Shown one piece after another: positions 1-7,848 of a stretch of DNA of 41,956 nucleotides. Source of the stretch: a virus; IMG/VR virus record IMGVR_UViG_3300031951_000394, positions 1 to 41,956 of that record, one strand, 5' to 3'. The position numbers and the translations under genes were made by a program. Within the stretch, counting starts at the first letter, position 1; each line of letters opens with the position of its first letter. The notes beneath the pieces were generated by a model. The model was given only the letters and a program-made list of their open reading frames with translations. It did not search any database and had not been told where the DNA came from.

Positions 1-84
1 ACCAAGAACACCACCACTGGTGCAAGGGTTGAGAGGTATTGACCCCTCTATTATTCTATACCCTAAAACACATACTATAACCAT
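1..84 (-). CDS. Possible partial CDS running off the left edge
   Basis: An ATG at 82-84 on the minus strand opens a frame with no stop through to base 1 (28 codons, beginning MVIVCVLGYR). It could be the first codons of the next minus-strand gene, because all neighbours run that way and the gap to the gene at 187-681 would otherwise be large. It is too short for recognition and lies just beyond a strong hairpin (87-109), so it may also be chance. Confidence 0.3.
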   Translation of the reverse strand, partial: MVIVCVLGYRIIEGSIPLNPCTSGGVLG

Positions 85-86
85 AG

Positions 87-109
87 GGGGATACCCAGGG
101 GGTATCCCC
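87..109 (-). terminator. Strong hairpin downstream of the leftmost complete gene
   Basis: A perfect 10-bp inverted repeat (ggggataccc at 87-96, gggtatcccc at 100-109) with a 3-nt loop lies about 80 nt past the stop of the gene at 187-681. It is GC-rich in AT-rich surroundings. No clear T-run follows on the minus strand, so it may be an imperfect intrinsic terminator or an RNA-processing/stability structure. The rest of 110-186 holds a short 6-bp hairpin (141-146/157-162) and a TATAAT-like box on the minus strand (about 173-178), but no gene. Confidence 0.45.
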
Positions 110-186
110 ACTAATAAAAAAGATAGGCGCAGGGCCTAGAGGAACTTACAAAGAGTAGTTCCCTTACATAGTATTATACCATTTTA

Positions 187-681
187 TCAATCGACATAAA
201 CAGCATCAGACTCATCTTCTTGTTCTTTAGGAAACTTTGTTTGTAAAAAGTTTTTAACAGGCTCAACAATAAAAAAAGATCTACCATCTTTACATACAAT
301 TCCTCCGACACCATTATATTCGTCAGAATAATATGCAACCCAAGACACGCCATCAAAATCAAATACGTAACCAAAATCAGAAGCTCCCAATGCATCACAA
401 AGAGCAAAAGCATTTTCGTAGCTAATAAATAATTCAGTTTTCTTTAACTTTTTTATATTTATTAAAGATTGTAGAAAAAAGTTATTAATCTTTCCTACAT
501 AAAAAGCCATATTAATTCCAAAGTCTTCTTTGAGCTTTTTACTATATACAACAGAAGGGAACCCGTCAATTCTAGCTTCTTCAATAAACTCTTTACGATT
601 ATAACCAAAATATGGTCCAAATCGTCCAGCAAACGTATTTGTAGCTGTTTGATTTAAATCAACTTTTATATCCCGCTTCAT
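187..681 (-). CDS. Hypothetical protein, 164 aa
   Basis: Not recognised. The protein is soluble-looking, aromatic-rich (many Tyr and Phe), with a Lys/Leu-rich middle (about residues 60-85) and an acidic tail (about 150-164, rich in Glu, Asp). There is no membrane segment, cysteine motif or nucleotide-binding loop. Its ATG (679-681) lies inside the end of the Nudix gene (23-nt overlap), so it is probably translationally coupled to it. It is the last complete gene of the run before the hairpin at 87-109. Confidence 0.7.
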   Translation of the reverse strand: MKRDIKVDLNQTATNTFAGRFGPYFGYNRKEFIEEARIDGFPSVVYSKKLKEDFGINMAFYVGKINNFFLQSLINIKKLKKTELFISYENAFALCDALGASDFGYVFDFDGVSWVAYYSDEYNGVGGIVCKDGRSFFIVEPVKNFLQTKFPKEQEDESDAVYVD

Positions 682-1159
682 TTGTTTTTTTATAGTTAAT
701 CAAAAATTCAAATATACCTTTTTGACTTTTGACAACTTTTTCATATGCTTCTTCTAATGAAACCCATTCATATTTTTCTATCTCTGGTCTACCATCTTCT
801 AAGAATGTTAAACATTTAAAAGGATACGTTTCTATATCTTTAGTCGCATAAGCTCTAAAAACATAAACATGTTTTAAAAATTTCTTCTTAGTTCCGCCCT
901 CAGTTGTATCTACAGTATAATGAAAAAACGGTTCAGATTCGTAGTGTTCTACGCTCTTGTTACCATCTATATGTAATGCAGTTTCTTCATATGTTTCACG
1001 AACAGCAGCATCAAAAATACTCTCATTTTTATCTCGTTTACCTTTAGGTATTCCCCAGCCTTTAGTAGATCCACCAAAAGGTTTTACAATTAAATATTTA
1101 TCGTCTGCAGATTTGATTAGGAAGCCTGCAGATACTACCAATTTTTCATTATCAGCCAT
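659..1159 (-). CDS. Nudix hydrolase
   Basis: Predicted to hydrolyse a nucleoside diphosphate linked to another group (NTP, ADP-ribose, dinucleotide or capped RNA end); the substrate cannot be told from sequence. The Nudix box is visible at residues 40-61: G40, then E46, then R54-E55-x-x-E58-E59, with Ala in place of the usual last Gly. The protein (166 aa) is a single-domain Nudix. It sits just after an Rnl1-type RNA ligase (6-nt gap), so a role in nucleotide clean-up or RNA-end processing during infection is plausible but inferred. Confidence 0.9.
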   Translation of the reverse strand: MADNEKLVVSAGFLIKSADDKYLIVKPFGGSTKGWGIPKGKRDKNESIFDAAVRETYEETALHIDGNKSVEHYESEPFFHYTVDTTEGGTKKKFLKHVYVFRAYATKDIETYPFKCLTFLEDGRPEIEKYEWVSLEEAYEKVVKSQKGIFEFLINYKKTNEAGYKS

Positions 1160-1165
1160 AACATA

Positions 1166-2260
1166 CTATAATGCAATTAGTGATTGAAACAACAGCTTCT
1201 TCCATTGTTTTAAATCAAGATCTTTACCATCTAATAAAGTAAAAACCATATCAGCACGATTTGTTTGTCCATATGCACTACTGATACGAAAAGCTTTTTC
1301 TTTTCTAGTACATAAGTGACTAATTGCATTTAGAAATGATTTCATTCCTAACACAATTTTATCACTGTTTTCTTTTGCATCACATATTTGAGATATTAAT
1401 GAACGTGCTTGAAGGAGTCCCTCATAATCAAATTGATTTTGTACTATATCACAAAATTCTTGATACTTAGGCATACCATGTTCAAGATAAAGATCTACAA
1501 TATTCTTTAAGTTCATTTCATTTCTGAAATTATGAATGGTAATATACCACTCAGACTTCACTTTACGAATATGTTGTTCGTTACCGTAGTAAACACAAAT
1601 ACCTTCTTCACCCTTTAATCCATTTACATCAGTCAGCATATGTTCAACATCCTTATATTTTTTGTATTTAGGACGCTTTACACCAAGCTCCAGTGCTAGT
1701 TTATCTAAGTTATTCTGTGTTTCATAAGTATAGTTCTCATGAATCACCATTCCTGTAAGATATAACTCTGGCTCTTCTGCACGTATAACAATCTGATTAG
1801 TTGGAGTAACCCATTCGTACAGAAAGCTATATTGTTCAGTATTTAAAAGTGGATTATCAAATACTTTAGGATACTTCACTTTCAAAACTTTTTCCAATTC
1901 ATCCCCATTAAGTAAAGAATAAGTTAAAGCTCTTCGTGTTCGTGTAATAAGTTCTCCTTTGTATTTTGAAATAATCAAACAAGAACCATCTAACTTTTCA
2001 ACACAAACAATTTTATTATGTAAATTTGTTGGCGCAGGATGTATTTCTGGTTTCTGTTCCCAATTAAAAAATTTCTTGTAACCAGCAGAGATAAGCTCTC
2101 CATCTGACTTTCGCCAGATGGATGAGCGTAGTACCTCATTTTCTTCGTTCCAAGCAACACCTTCTAATTTAGGAAATACCCATAAACAATCATCACCAGC
2201 AAACTGACATTCACGGATGTTAAAATCTGTAACATCAAGCAGTTTCGAGTTTAGTTTCAT
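1166..2260 (-). CDS. rnlA: RNA ligase, T4 Rnl1-like
   Basis: ATP-dependent RNA ligase that seals 5'-phosphate/3'-OH RNA ends through a lysyl-AMP intermediate; T4 Rnl1 repairs tRNA cut by the host PrrC anticodon nuclease. The nucleotidyltransferase motifs are in order: motif I K89-L-D-G (nucleophile K89), motif III around Y148-E149-W150, motif IV E-E-G-I at 218-221, motif V K233-V-K235. Length 364 aa is close to T4 Rnl1 (374). With the Pnkp-type kinase/phosphatase at 4111-4995 it forms the classic phage RNA-repair pair. A second, different RNA ligase lies at the right edge of the window. Confidence 0.93.
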   Translation of the reverse strand: MKLNSKLLDVTDFNIRECQFAGDDCLWVFPKLEGVAWNEENEVLRSSIWRKSDGELISAGYKKFFNWEQKPEIHPAPTNLHNKIVCVEKLDGSCLIISKYKGELITRTRRALTYSLLNGDELEKVLKVKYPKVFDNPLLNTEQYSFLYEWVTPTNQIVIRAEEPELYLTGMVIHENYTYETQNNLDKLALELGVKRPKYKKYKDVEHMLTDVNGLKGEEGICVYYGNEQHIRKVKSEWYITIHNFRNEMNLKNIVDLYLEHGMPKYQEFCDIVQNQFDYEGLLQARSLISQICDAKENSDKIVLGMKSFLNAISHLCTRKEKAFRISSAYGQTNRADMVFTLLDGKDLDLKQWKKLLFQSLIAL

Positions 2261-2432
2261 TTTTCTTTTTACTAATCTTATGTTTCGCCATAACCTGAAA
2301 AAATCCTTCAGCTTTTTCTTCTTTAGTTATTTCTCCAAATACTTTCCAACCAGAAGCTTTTGCTTTATTGATTTTTGCTGTAACCTCATTGAGAGTTAGT
2401 CCTTTTAATGTTTTGAAAGATAAGCCGTTCAT
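2235..2432 (-). CDS. Small protein, DUF1737-like
   Basis: A 65-aa basic protein. The arrangement L-x-x-V-x-x-x-I, then G-W about residues 28-29, a Gly, and F-F-Q-V-M near residue 45 resembles the small DUF1737-type fold seen in phages and bacteria (function unknown). The C-terminus is Lys-rich. It overlaps the start of the RNA ligase gene by 26 nt and begins 1 nt after the stop of the gene at 2434-2973, so it belongs to the same transcript. The family call is tentative. Confidence 0.65.
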   Translation of the reverse strand: MNGLSFKTLKGLTLNEVTAKINKAKASGWKVFGEITKEEKAEGFFQVMAKHKISKKKNETKLETA

Positions 2433-2433
2433 A

Positions 2434-2973
2434 TTAAATTTTGATTGCGCGTGTTTTAGTTTCTGTAGTTGCAGCTGATTTTAAAGAAATATTTTTCTGT
2501 AAATCAAGAAGATGAAAAATCTCTTCATGCTTAGCTCTACGCCAAGGAGGATATCTTAACTTCTGTCCTTCATACGGCGAAAATTCACCATATGTCTTTT
2601 TAATACAAATCCAAAAATCACCATTATCACTAACAATAATATTTGGTTCATATGTCTTGTTATAAATAAATCCACCAAACCATGTAAATATTTCTACTTC
2701 TTTTGGTTTAGCTTCTTGATTACTAACAAGTTGTTCAAAAACTCTAGCTTCTGCTTCAACTCGTTCAAACTGTATATTTATTGACGGTATTGGAGTTGGT
2801 CTCGTTATTGCAGCATCAATTGTCAGTTGCCCATTATCCTCACTAACTTCAACTCTATCAATAGATCCTTGAATTTGACTCGCCATACTATTGACAATAT
2901 TTTGTATTGTAACTGGAGTAACTGGTTCTCCTATCCAACTGTCTAATAATCCACTAACTATATCAGGATTCAT
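2434..2973 (-). CDS. Hypothetical protein with C-terminal RAIKI peptide
   Basis: 179 aa, not recognised. The middle (about 95-150) is rich in Trp, Tyr and Gly (F-T-W-F-G-G-F-I-Y) and looks like a beta-rich module similar in style to the end of the next protein upstream. It ends in T-R-A-I-K-I, the recurrent C-terminal peptide described in the findings. Its start overlaps the stop of the gene at 2970-3728 as ATGA, so the two are translationally coupled. Confidence 0.75.
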   Translation of the reverse strand: MNPDIVSGLLDSWIGEPVTPVTIQNIVNSMASQIQGSIDRVEVSEDNGQLTIDAAITRPTPIPSINIQFERVEAEARVFEQLVSNQEAKPKEVEIFTWFGGFIYNKTYEPNIIVSDNGDFWICIKKTYGEFSPYEGQKLRYPPWRRAKHEEIFHLLDLQKNISLKSAATTETKTRAIKI

Positions 2974-3728
2974 ATTTTAATTGCTCTTTTTACTTGTTGA
3001 TTAACTGGTGTTCGCTCTACAGGCTCTACAGCCATAGTTCGAAACAATTGTTCTTGTTGAGGTCCTGTTAAGTTTGTCCATGAACCATTTCCGGGTTTAA
3101 TATTCATATTTCTAAAAGTTGCTACATAGATATGACTAGCATACACGATAACATCATTTTGTTCATACTGAATACCCTCTCCCCATAATCCTCTCCAATT
3201 TAACGCACCATTACGACGATTTGTAGCTTGTGTAAAATCAATAACCACTGGTGCAGGTAATGGCAACAACGGTAATGTTCTAACACTAGCCTCGATATCG
3301 TTAGGTAATGCTGTAGAAACAGGAACAGGGGCCGCAGAGGTTGTTGCTGAATTACTCTGCAAATAAAAAGCCTCTATCAATTGTTCATCAGTATTATAAC
3401 TACGATTATTAGTATACAGTTCTGGAAAAATATCTACAAAACTTGTTGCTCCGGTTGGATGCGTATTAAGCCAAGCATCTACTGCAGCCATAAATGCTCT
3501 ACCACTGTTATTATTCATAGCTCTAGCTCGATAATAAACACGCGCAACAACACAAGAATGACGTGTACCGTCTATATTCTGTAATTGCCAGCGCGGCGCA
3601 GTATCGAGTGAAGCTAATAATCTTCCATCATTAAAAGAAGGTCTAGCATCAACAATTGTTGTAGTATTTTGACTGTTTAAATTGATCCATTGTAGATTTC
3701 TTGTTTTACAAAAATTACATGAAGCCAT
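2970..3728 (-). CDS. Protein with CBM5/12-like C-terminal module and RAIKI tail
   Basis: 252 aa. The N-terminus has a C-x-x-C pair (C4, C7). The middle (about 125-165) is a low-complexity Ala/Pro/Ser/Thr linker. Residues about 175-225 carry W-x-x-L-W-G-E-G-x-x-Y-x-x-N-D-V-I-V-Y, then Y-V-A-T and a final G-S-W, the pattern of small carbohydrate-binding modules of the CBM5/12 type that also occur in phage structural proteins. This suggests, but does not prove, a virion or surface-binding role. It ends in K-R-A-I-K-I. The start ATG shares one base with the stop of the WGR gene. Confidence 0.72.
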   Translation of the reverse strand: MASCNFCKTRNLQWINLNSQNTTTIVDARPSFNDGRLLASLDTAPRWQLQNIDGTRHSCVVARVYYRARAMNNNSGRAFMAAVDAWLNTHPTGATSFVDIFPELYTNNRSYNTDEQLIEAFYLQSNSATTSAAPVPVSTALPNDIEASVRTLPLLPLPAPVVIDFTQATNRRNGALNWRGLWGEGIQYEQNDVIVYASHIYVATFRNMNIKPGNGSWTNLTGPQQEQLFRTMAVEPVERTPVNQQVKRAIKI

Positions 3729-4108
3729 TACAGTTTAATTTTTCTTCTAGTCGGTTCTTCAACACTTACATTGACTACTTGACTAGAACTATTTGTTATC
3801 CCAGCTTGTACTGCTGTGATCGAAGATAACTGATTTAACCCAGGAATAATTAATCCTTTAGTTGCTTTTTGATAAGCATCTCTACCGCGCCCTTTATCAT
3901 AAACAAGCTTATTAGCATAACTATTAGCTTCTCCAAGCGATGAAAAGGTTTCTTTGATTTGACTATTTAATCTTGTTGCAGAACGTTTACCCCAGGTTGC
4001 GACAACAACATAAGGTTTTGGTGTACCTGTAAGCTGATTTATTTCTACAATATAAACTTTATCGCTTGTAGAATCTTGATAATGTAATATGTCTCTACGT
4101 AGATTCAT
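3728..4108 (-). CDS. WGR-domain protein with RKIKL tail
   Basis: 126 aa. Residues about 5-85 form a WGR domain: a beta-strand region, then T-W39-G40-K41-R42, then a Thr/Phe-rich strand and the S-L-G-E-A helix. WGR domains bind nucleic acid ends and occur in PARPs and beside DNA ligases and repair factors. The DNA ligase at 9369-10484 has a WGR-like N-terminus too. The C-terminus is R-R-K-I-K-L, another copy of the recurrent peptide. It lies directly downstream of the polynucleotide kinase (2-nt gap), which fits an end-recognition role. Confidence 0.85.
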   Translation of the reverse strand: MNLRRDILHYQDSTSDKVYIVEINQLTGTPKPYVVVATWGKRSATRLNSQIKETFSSLGEANSYANKLVYDKGRGRDAYQKATKGLIIPGLNQLSSITAVQAGITNSSSQVVNVSVEEPTRRKIKL

Positions 4109-4110
4109 AA

Positions 4111-4995
4111 TTAAAAATCTCCATCATTTACCTGCAGACAAGGTATTTTTAATTTGTGCCTGTACATTTGAACCATATGTGAACGATCTTCTAGTACAAA
4201 AGAAACAAAGAATTTATCTTTAATATACTGATCAAAGATTTCTTGTTTAAAAGAAAGATCAGCTGCTTTATCCGGCTTCATGAAAATAACATAGTTACTT
4301 TCAATTAATCCAGCTTTTTCTTTTAACCATTCTTTGGTTTCTTTTTGATACTTTGCGTCACGCCCACTTACAAATATAATTTTATGATCTGTTTGAAATC
4401 TCTTTACTATTTCAATAACAAAATCAATAGGTATATCTTCACCACAACGTTTTGCATCATATGGATTACGATGGCTACAGTCAGCAACTGTACCATCCAA
4501 ATCTACAATTATTGCTTTTGGTAAAGAACTATCTTGCTCTGCATAACAGTGTTCTTTTGCTATAGACCTATACATTTGATAAATAACTTTATCTGGTACA
4601 GGGTTTTCTCTTTTCTTATTGCGTTTGATACACTCTTCTACCGGTACGTCAGTAAAATCCTTTATTTCAAAAGAGTATAGTTCTGGTTTAGGAGTATGCA
4701 TAACCGATTCGTTATGTTTGAACACCAAGTCCTTTAAATACTCTTCATGCTTTGGATGTAAATTTGTATTATCAACTACAATATTATCTAGCCGAGACAT
4801 TGCTAAAGTTATAAGATGCTTTCTAGCACGATCAATGTCATCACTACGACCTTCGGCCCAAAGTTCTCCAAAAAGCATTGCACCCAGTTCATCGTTATTA
4901 ACACGAATCCAATCTTTTTTTCCTTTAATAAACTCTTTAGCCCAAGTACTTTTACCTGAGGCTGGAAGTCCTTTTAACATTACAATCTTTTTCAT
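4111..4995 (-). CDS. pseT: Polynucleotide 5'-kinase / 3'-phosphatase (T4 Pnkp-like)
   Basis: Bifunctional end-healing enzyme that phosphorylates 5'-OH ends and removes 3' (or cyclic 2',3') phosphates so that RNA ligase can seal the break. The kinase P-loop is G9-x4-G14-K15-S16, with D35 as the likely general base. The C-terminal HAD phosphatase starts at V-D165-L-D167-G-T, followed by S-G-R (210-212) and E-D-R near 269-271. D35, D165 and D167 fall at the numbers known for T4 Pnkp, and length (294 vs 301 aa) agrees. ATGA overlap couples it to the nucleotidyltransferase upstream. Confidence 0.96.
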   Translation of the reverse strand: MKKIVMLKGLPASGKSTWAKEFIKGKKDWIRVNNDELGAMLFGELWAEGRSDDIDRARKHLITLAMSRLDNIVVDNTNLHPKHEEYLKDLVFKHNESVMHTPKPELYSFEIKDFTDVPVEECIKRNKKRENPVPDKVIYQMYRSIAKEHCYAEQDSSLPKAIIVDLDGTVADCSHRNPYDAKRCGEDIPIDFVIEIVKRFQTDHKIIFVSGRDAKYQKETKEWLKEKAGLIESNYVIFMKPDKAADLSFKQEIFDQYIKDKFFVSFVLEDRSHMVQMYRHKLKIPCLQVNDGDF

Positions 4996-5741
4996 TTTTT
5001 GTAGTTCTGTAAAATAGGAAAGTAAACATCAAATAAAATTTGGTTGGCTAAATCAGAATTATAAAAACTCACAAGATCAGCATTCTTTCTAAATCCATAA
5101 GCTTTTTGTAAATCTAATTCCATATCCCGAACCATTTCATTTAATCCTTCCTTAGTAAATAATTCTGGTTGTGTTTTGATTTCTAATAAACGTTTTCCTA
5201 GATCAGGATATTTATCTCTAATTCTTACCGGATAATCTCCATCTGTAAAATAGGAAATACCGCATTTACACAATCTGATCAATTGAACGAAGTTTTTTGG
5301 AGAGTAACCATACTTTTCTAATTGATTTTTTCTTTTACTTCCAAGTTGCCCAGTACGTTCTCCATTAGCTAAACGAATTTCGTTTTGAATATAACCACGC
5401 ATCGATTTATAAAATTGATCTTGATCAATTAATTCAAATTTCTGTGCTCGAATCCGTTTAAAAGGTTCAGATAATACAGAAAAACATTCGTCAGGGGCAA
5501 ACAACATCTCAACTACTTGAGTATTGGTTTTCTTTAACAATTGTAAAAATCGACGAATTTCGTAACCCAAACTATCCTCTACACCATCACGAGAATCAAT
5601 ACACTCAGATTTTTCTAATCCAATAATTCTAGCAATGTCTGTATAAGAATAAATGTACCTTTCGTCATAATCAGATTCTGGTGTATTTAAACCATACAGA
5701 TGCGAACCTCCCACCATCTTAGCTAAAATATTATATTCCAT
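4992..5741 (-). CDS. Predicted nucleotidyltransferase (Pol beta superfamily, COG3541-like)
   Basis: 249 aa. Residues 11-26 show G-G-S-H-L-Y-G-L-N-T-P-E-S-D24-Y-D26, the G-S...D-x-D signature of minimal nucleotidyltransferases of the Pol-beta fold that transfer a nucleotide to RNA, protein or another acceptor. The rest is helical. The family is common in large phages, often beside RNA ligase and Pnkp genes, but its substrate is not established. The stop overlaps the Pnkp start (ATGA), so the two are made together. Its leader holds the hairpin at 5759-5788. Confidence 0.85.
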   Translation of the reverse strand: MEYNILAKMVGGSHLYGLNTPESDYDERYIYSYTDIARIIGLEKSECIDSRDGVEDSLGYEIRRFLQLLKKTNTQVVEMLFAPDECFSVLSEPFKRIRAQKFELIDQDQFYKSMRGYIQNEIRLANGERTGQLGSKRKNQLEKYGYSPKNFVQLIRLCKCGISYFTDGDYPVRIRDKYPDLGKRLLEIKTQPELFTKEGLNEMVRDMELDLQKAYGFRKNADLVSFYNSDLANQILFDVYFPILQNYKK

Positions 5742-5758
5742 ATTAAAAAAATAGTTGG

Positions 5759-5788
5759 GTGGCTACTAGCTGTTACACTAGTAGCCAC
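5759..5788 (-). terminator. Intrinsic terminator after the gene at 5793-6185
   Basis: Perfect 11-bp inverted repeat (5759-5769 and 5778-5788) with an 8-nt loop. On the minus strand it is followed, after about 6 nt, by a run of seven T's ending just before the next start codon. It fits a factor-independent terminator, or an attenuator ahead of the nucleotidyltransferase-Pnkp genes. Confidence 0.75.
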
Positions 5789-5792
5789 AATT

Positions 5793-6185
5793 TTAAGTAT
5801 ACTTTTTCTTCTTACTTTTCTTCACTTTAAAAGTGTTTTCAATTTCATCAGCAATATCTGTAAATGGAGTACCATCATCGTTCATTGACGCTAACGTACG
5901 CATGTAATCATCACATTTATCATTGCCACCAAAAGCCTCATCACGAAAGAAAGGAGGAAGACGAAGTTGTAATTCCTTGGATAGTTCTGAAGGTAGCCCC
6001 AATCCACAAACTTTACCTCTAGGAATTCCAGCTATATCACAAGCAACTCCAAGGCAACAGAATTCTTGTTTACCTTTAACTTTCAGGACTCCCTCGCCTT
6101 GCTTATATTTACCACTGCGTAAAGCGGTAAGCCATTTTCTTTTGAATTTTTGATTAAGTTTAAGTTCGTTTTTAGGTAGTGACAT
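5793..6185 (-). CDS. Conserved phage hypothetical protein, 130 aa
   Basis: Resembles a family of unknown function widespread in phages, marked by W-L-x-A-L-R-S-G-x-Y-x-Q-G (about residues 18-32) and F-C-C-L-G-V-A-C-D (about 42-50), followed by helices and a M-N-D-D-G segment near 100. The cysteines suggest metal binding or redox, but this is not established. The C-terminus is a Lys-rich tail. It overlaps the gene at 6172-6414 by 14 nt and is followed by a good terminator. Confidence 0.85.
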   Translation of the reverse strand: MSLPKNELKLNQKFKRKWLTALRSGKYKQGEGVLKVKGKQEFCCLGVACDIAGIPRGKVCGLGLPSELSKELQLRLPPFFRDEAFGGNDKCDDYMRTLASMNDDGTPFTDIADEIENTFKVKKSKKKKYT

Positions 6186-6414
6186 TGTTGTATATTTGGT
6201 TTAAGTCGGTTATTAACTCAGGAATCTTTTCTATTGGTATGGATATATATCCTGGAGTTAAAGTGTCTCTACTATTATAGAGTTCAATTACAATATTCTT
6301 TTTATTATTTCCTTGTTTTATACGTAACCCTTTGCTTTGTATCGGGCACGTTAAATAAGTTGGAACCTTATCCTCCCATTTAATAATGGCTGTGTTAGTT
6401 TCCGTTGTTACCAT
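6172..6414 (-). CDS. Hypothetical protein, 80 aa
   Basis: Small protein with alternating polar and hydrophobic residues suggesting beta strands (K-N-I-V-I-E-L-Y-N-S-R-D, about 38-50) and a helical end. Not recognised. It overlaps the metallophosphoesterase gene by 20 nt and the following gene by 14 nt, typical of a compact phage operon. The ATG at 6412-6414 is the only good start. Confidence 0.7.
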   Translation of the reverse strand: MVTTETNTAIIKWEDKVPTYLTCPIQSKGLRIKQGNNKKNIVIELYNSRDTLTPGYISIPIEKIPELITDLNQIYNNVTT

Positions 6415-6982
6415 GATGATCTTCTGGGGTTTTGAATTCCTTCTTACCCATTATACGCACTACTTCATTAAAGGATATAGGTTTAAACCCATGCGCATCC
6501 ACACCAACATCAAACGATAAACTATGTTTATCATCTGGAAGGTTATTATGACTGTGACCATATAAATGCCAGGATTTACGTCCTTGTTTTGGCCAAACCC
6601 TATGTGCATAATGTGAAAGCCATATAGCTTGCCCATTAATTACAACCATCCTAACGTCTTCATAAGACAAGAACGGTTTAGCATCTTTAGGTGCATTATA
6701 ATAATAAGCTTCTGAGTCTCTATCATGATTACCTATGATAAACCTTATATCTCCGTTTAACCTTGGACGATATACAGCAGGATCTCCAAAAGCAAAATCA
6801 CCAAGATGAAACACTAGACCATCTTGTGGAACGACAGAATTCCAATTCCTGATAAGTGTTTCGTCCATTTCATTAGTAGTATTAAATGGACGATCACAAT
6901 ACTTAATAATATTAGTATGTCCAAAATGTGTATCGCTTGTAAAAAATACTTTATCCGGATTTATTGTTTTGTTGTATTTCAT
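6395..6982 (-). CDS. Calcineurin-like metallophosphoesterase
   Basis: About 195 aa from the ATG at 6980-6982; the frame is open to a TTG at 7009, but the ATG puts the first motif near the usual position. Motifs in order: S-D17-T-H19-F-G-H, L-G-D-F-A-F-G-D, I-G-N-H-D, a mid H-Y-A-H and L-Y-G-H-S-H, which bind two metal ions. Single-domain phage enzymes of this type hydrolyse phosphoesters of nucleotides or nucleic-acid ends (including 2',3'-cyclic phosphates); the substrate is not known here. Overlaps the gene at 6951-7193. Confidence 0.9.
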   Translation of the reverse strand: MKYNKTINPDKVFFTSDTHFGHTNIIKYCDRPFNTTNEMDETLIRNWNSVVPQDGLVFHLGDFAFGDPAVYRPRLNGDIRFIIGNHDRDSEAYYYNAPKDAKPFLSYEDVRMVVINGQAIWLSHYAHRVWPKQGRKSWHLYGHSHNNLPDDKHSLSFDVGVDAHGFKPISFNEVVRIMGKKEFKTPEDHHGNNGN

Positions 6983-7193
6983 TTTCGATTTCTTTATCCC
7001 ATTCTTCAAATTGTTTCTTAACCGCTTCTCTTGTCATAGCAGCTAATAGAATTTCTTCTACAGCAAATACATTCCCTACATCAAAACCAGCATCCCAGTC
7101 ATCCATTTTCAAAGACTGTTTTGCTTTTTTATATACTTCTTTACATCTTTCAAAGAAGCGATCTTCTAAAAATTTATGATTACTCGATGACAT
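6951..7193 (-). CDS. Hypothetical protein, 80 aa
   Basis: Helical, charged small protein of unknown function. Residues about 30-60 (D-D-W-D-A-G-F-D-V-G-N-V-F-A-V-E-E-I-L-L) look like an amphipathic helix. It overlaps the glycosylase-like gene upstream by 14 nt and the phosphoesterase downstream by about 32 nt. Confidence 0.7.
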   Translation of the reverse strand: MSSSNHKFLEDRFFERCKEVYKKAKQSLKMDDWDAGFDVGNVFAVEEILLAAMTREAVKKQFEEWDKEIENEIQQNNKSG

Positions 7194-7848
7194 AACTCCA
7201 ATATTTTGAATTTTTTTGTTGTTGTTTTTTATCCCACCAGATAGCTCTTGCTATCACAGGTGAAATATCAAGTTGCTTACATGTAGCTAACCAATGTTTT
7301 TCCATTTCATGGTAAAGTCTTTTACTTGAACCTGCCTTATTGCGTTCTTTCTTATCTGTGTACCCATATAGTTGTAACATATGCGTATCTAAACAAACAA
7401 CTTGAGCAGACAATGGAAAACACATTTCCAATGCAAAAGCGGTTTTAGCTAAACCTAAACCAAAACATTGATTCATTATTAAATCTCGTTGTGCTTGATG
7501 ATCTCCATCATAAAGCTTAAAGAAGTCTGGATTAGTTTCAAAATCTTTTTGAAACTTGACTATGCCTCTAGACTTTGTTTCATAATTACCTGCTCGACTT
7601 TGTTGTAATATTGCAGTTAACTCTTCTTTATTATTAAGTTTGTCTTTATTTTTTTCTAATAATAAAAAAGAACTAACATTTGAACTCCATGGTGTATGAA
7701 CAGATAAAAAAGAAAAGACATAGCGTCGTGCTATGTCTTCGTTTTTAGTTGGTGTAATTTCGTTCCAGTAACGATTATATTCTTTAATTACATCTTTTTC
7801 TTTTGATATAGCTATTAATTCAGCTTCAACTCTTGTTGGGTTTTTCAT
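7180..7848 (-). CDS. HhH-GPD DNA glycosylase/lyase-like protein
   Basis: 222 aa. Residues 130-138 (G-L-G-L-A-K135-T-A-F) resemble the hairpin of helix-hairpin-helix glycosylases, and V-V-C-L-D154-T-H-M-L-Q-L follows at the spacing seen in Ogg/EndoIII enzymes (catalytic Lys and Asp). The N-terminal S-F-L-S-V-H-T-P-W (about 46-54) matches the helix that precedes the core. This predicts removal of damaged or modified bases, with K135 as possible lyase nucleophile. No FeS cysteine cluster is present. The protein is divergent, so specificity is unknown. Overlaps the nuclease gene by 23 nt. Confidence 0.72.
   Translation of the reverse strand: MKNPTRVEAELIAISKEKDVIKEYNRYWNEITPTKNEDIARRYVFSFLSVHTPWSSNVSSFLLLEKNKDKLNNKEELTAILQQSRAGNYETKSRGIVKFQKDFETNPDFFKLYDGDHQAQRDLIMNQCFGLGLAKTAFALEMCFPLSAQVVCLDTHMLQLYGYTDKKERNKAGSSKRLYHEMEKHWLATCKQLDISPVIARAIWWDKKQQQKNSKYWSYVIE

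Noticed and set aside
1-60. Partial tRNA at the left edge
   Set aside because: Short stems are possible, but no acceptor, T-loop GTTCRA or anticodon arrangement could be fitted.
174-413. 79-aa minus-strand ORF inside the 187-681 gene
   Set aside because: It overlaps a better ORF of the same strand in another frame and is hydrophobic low-complexity, as frame-shifted shadows of AT-rich genes are.
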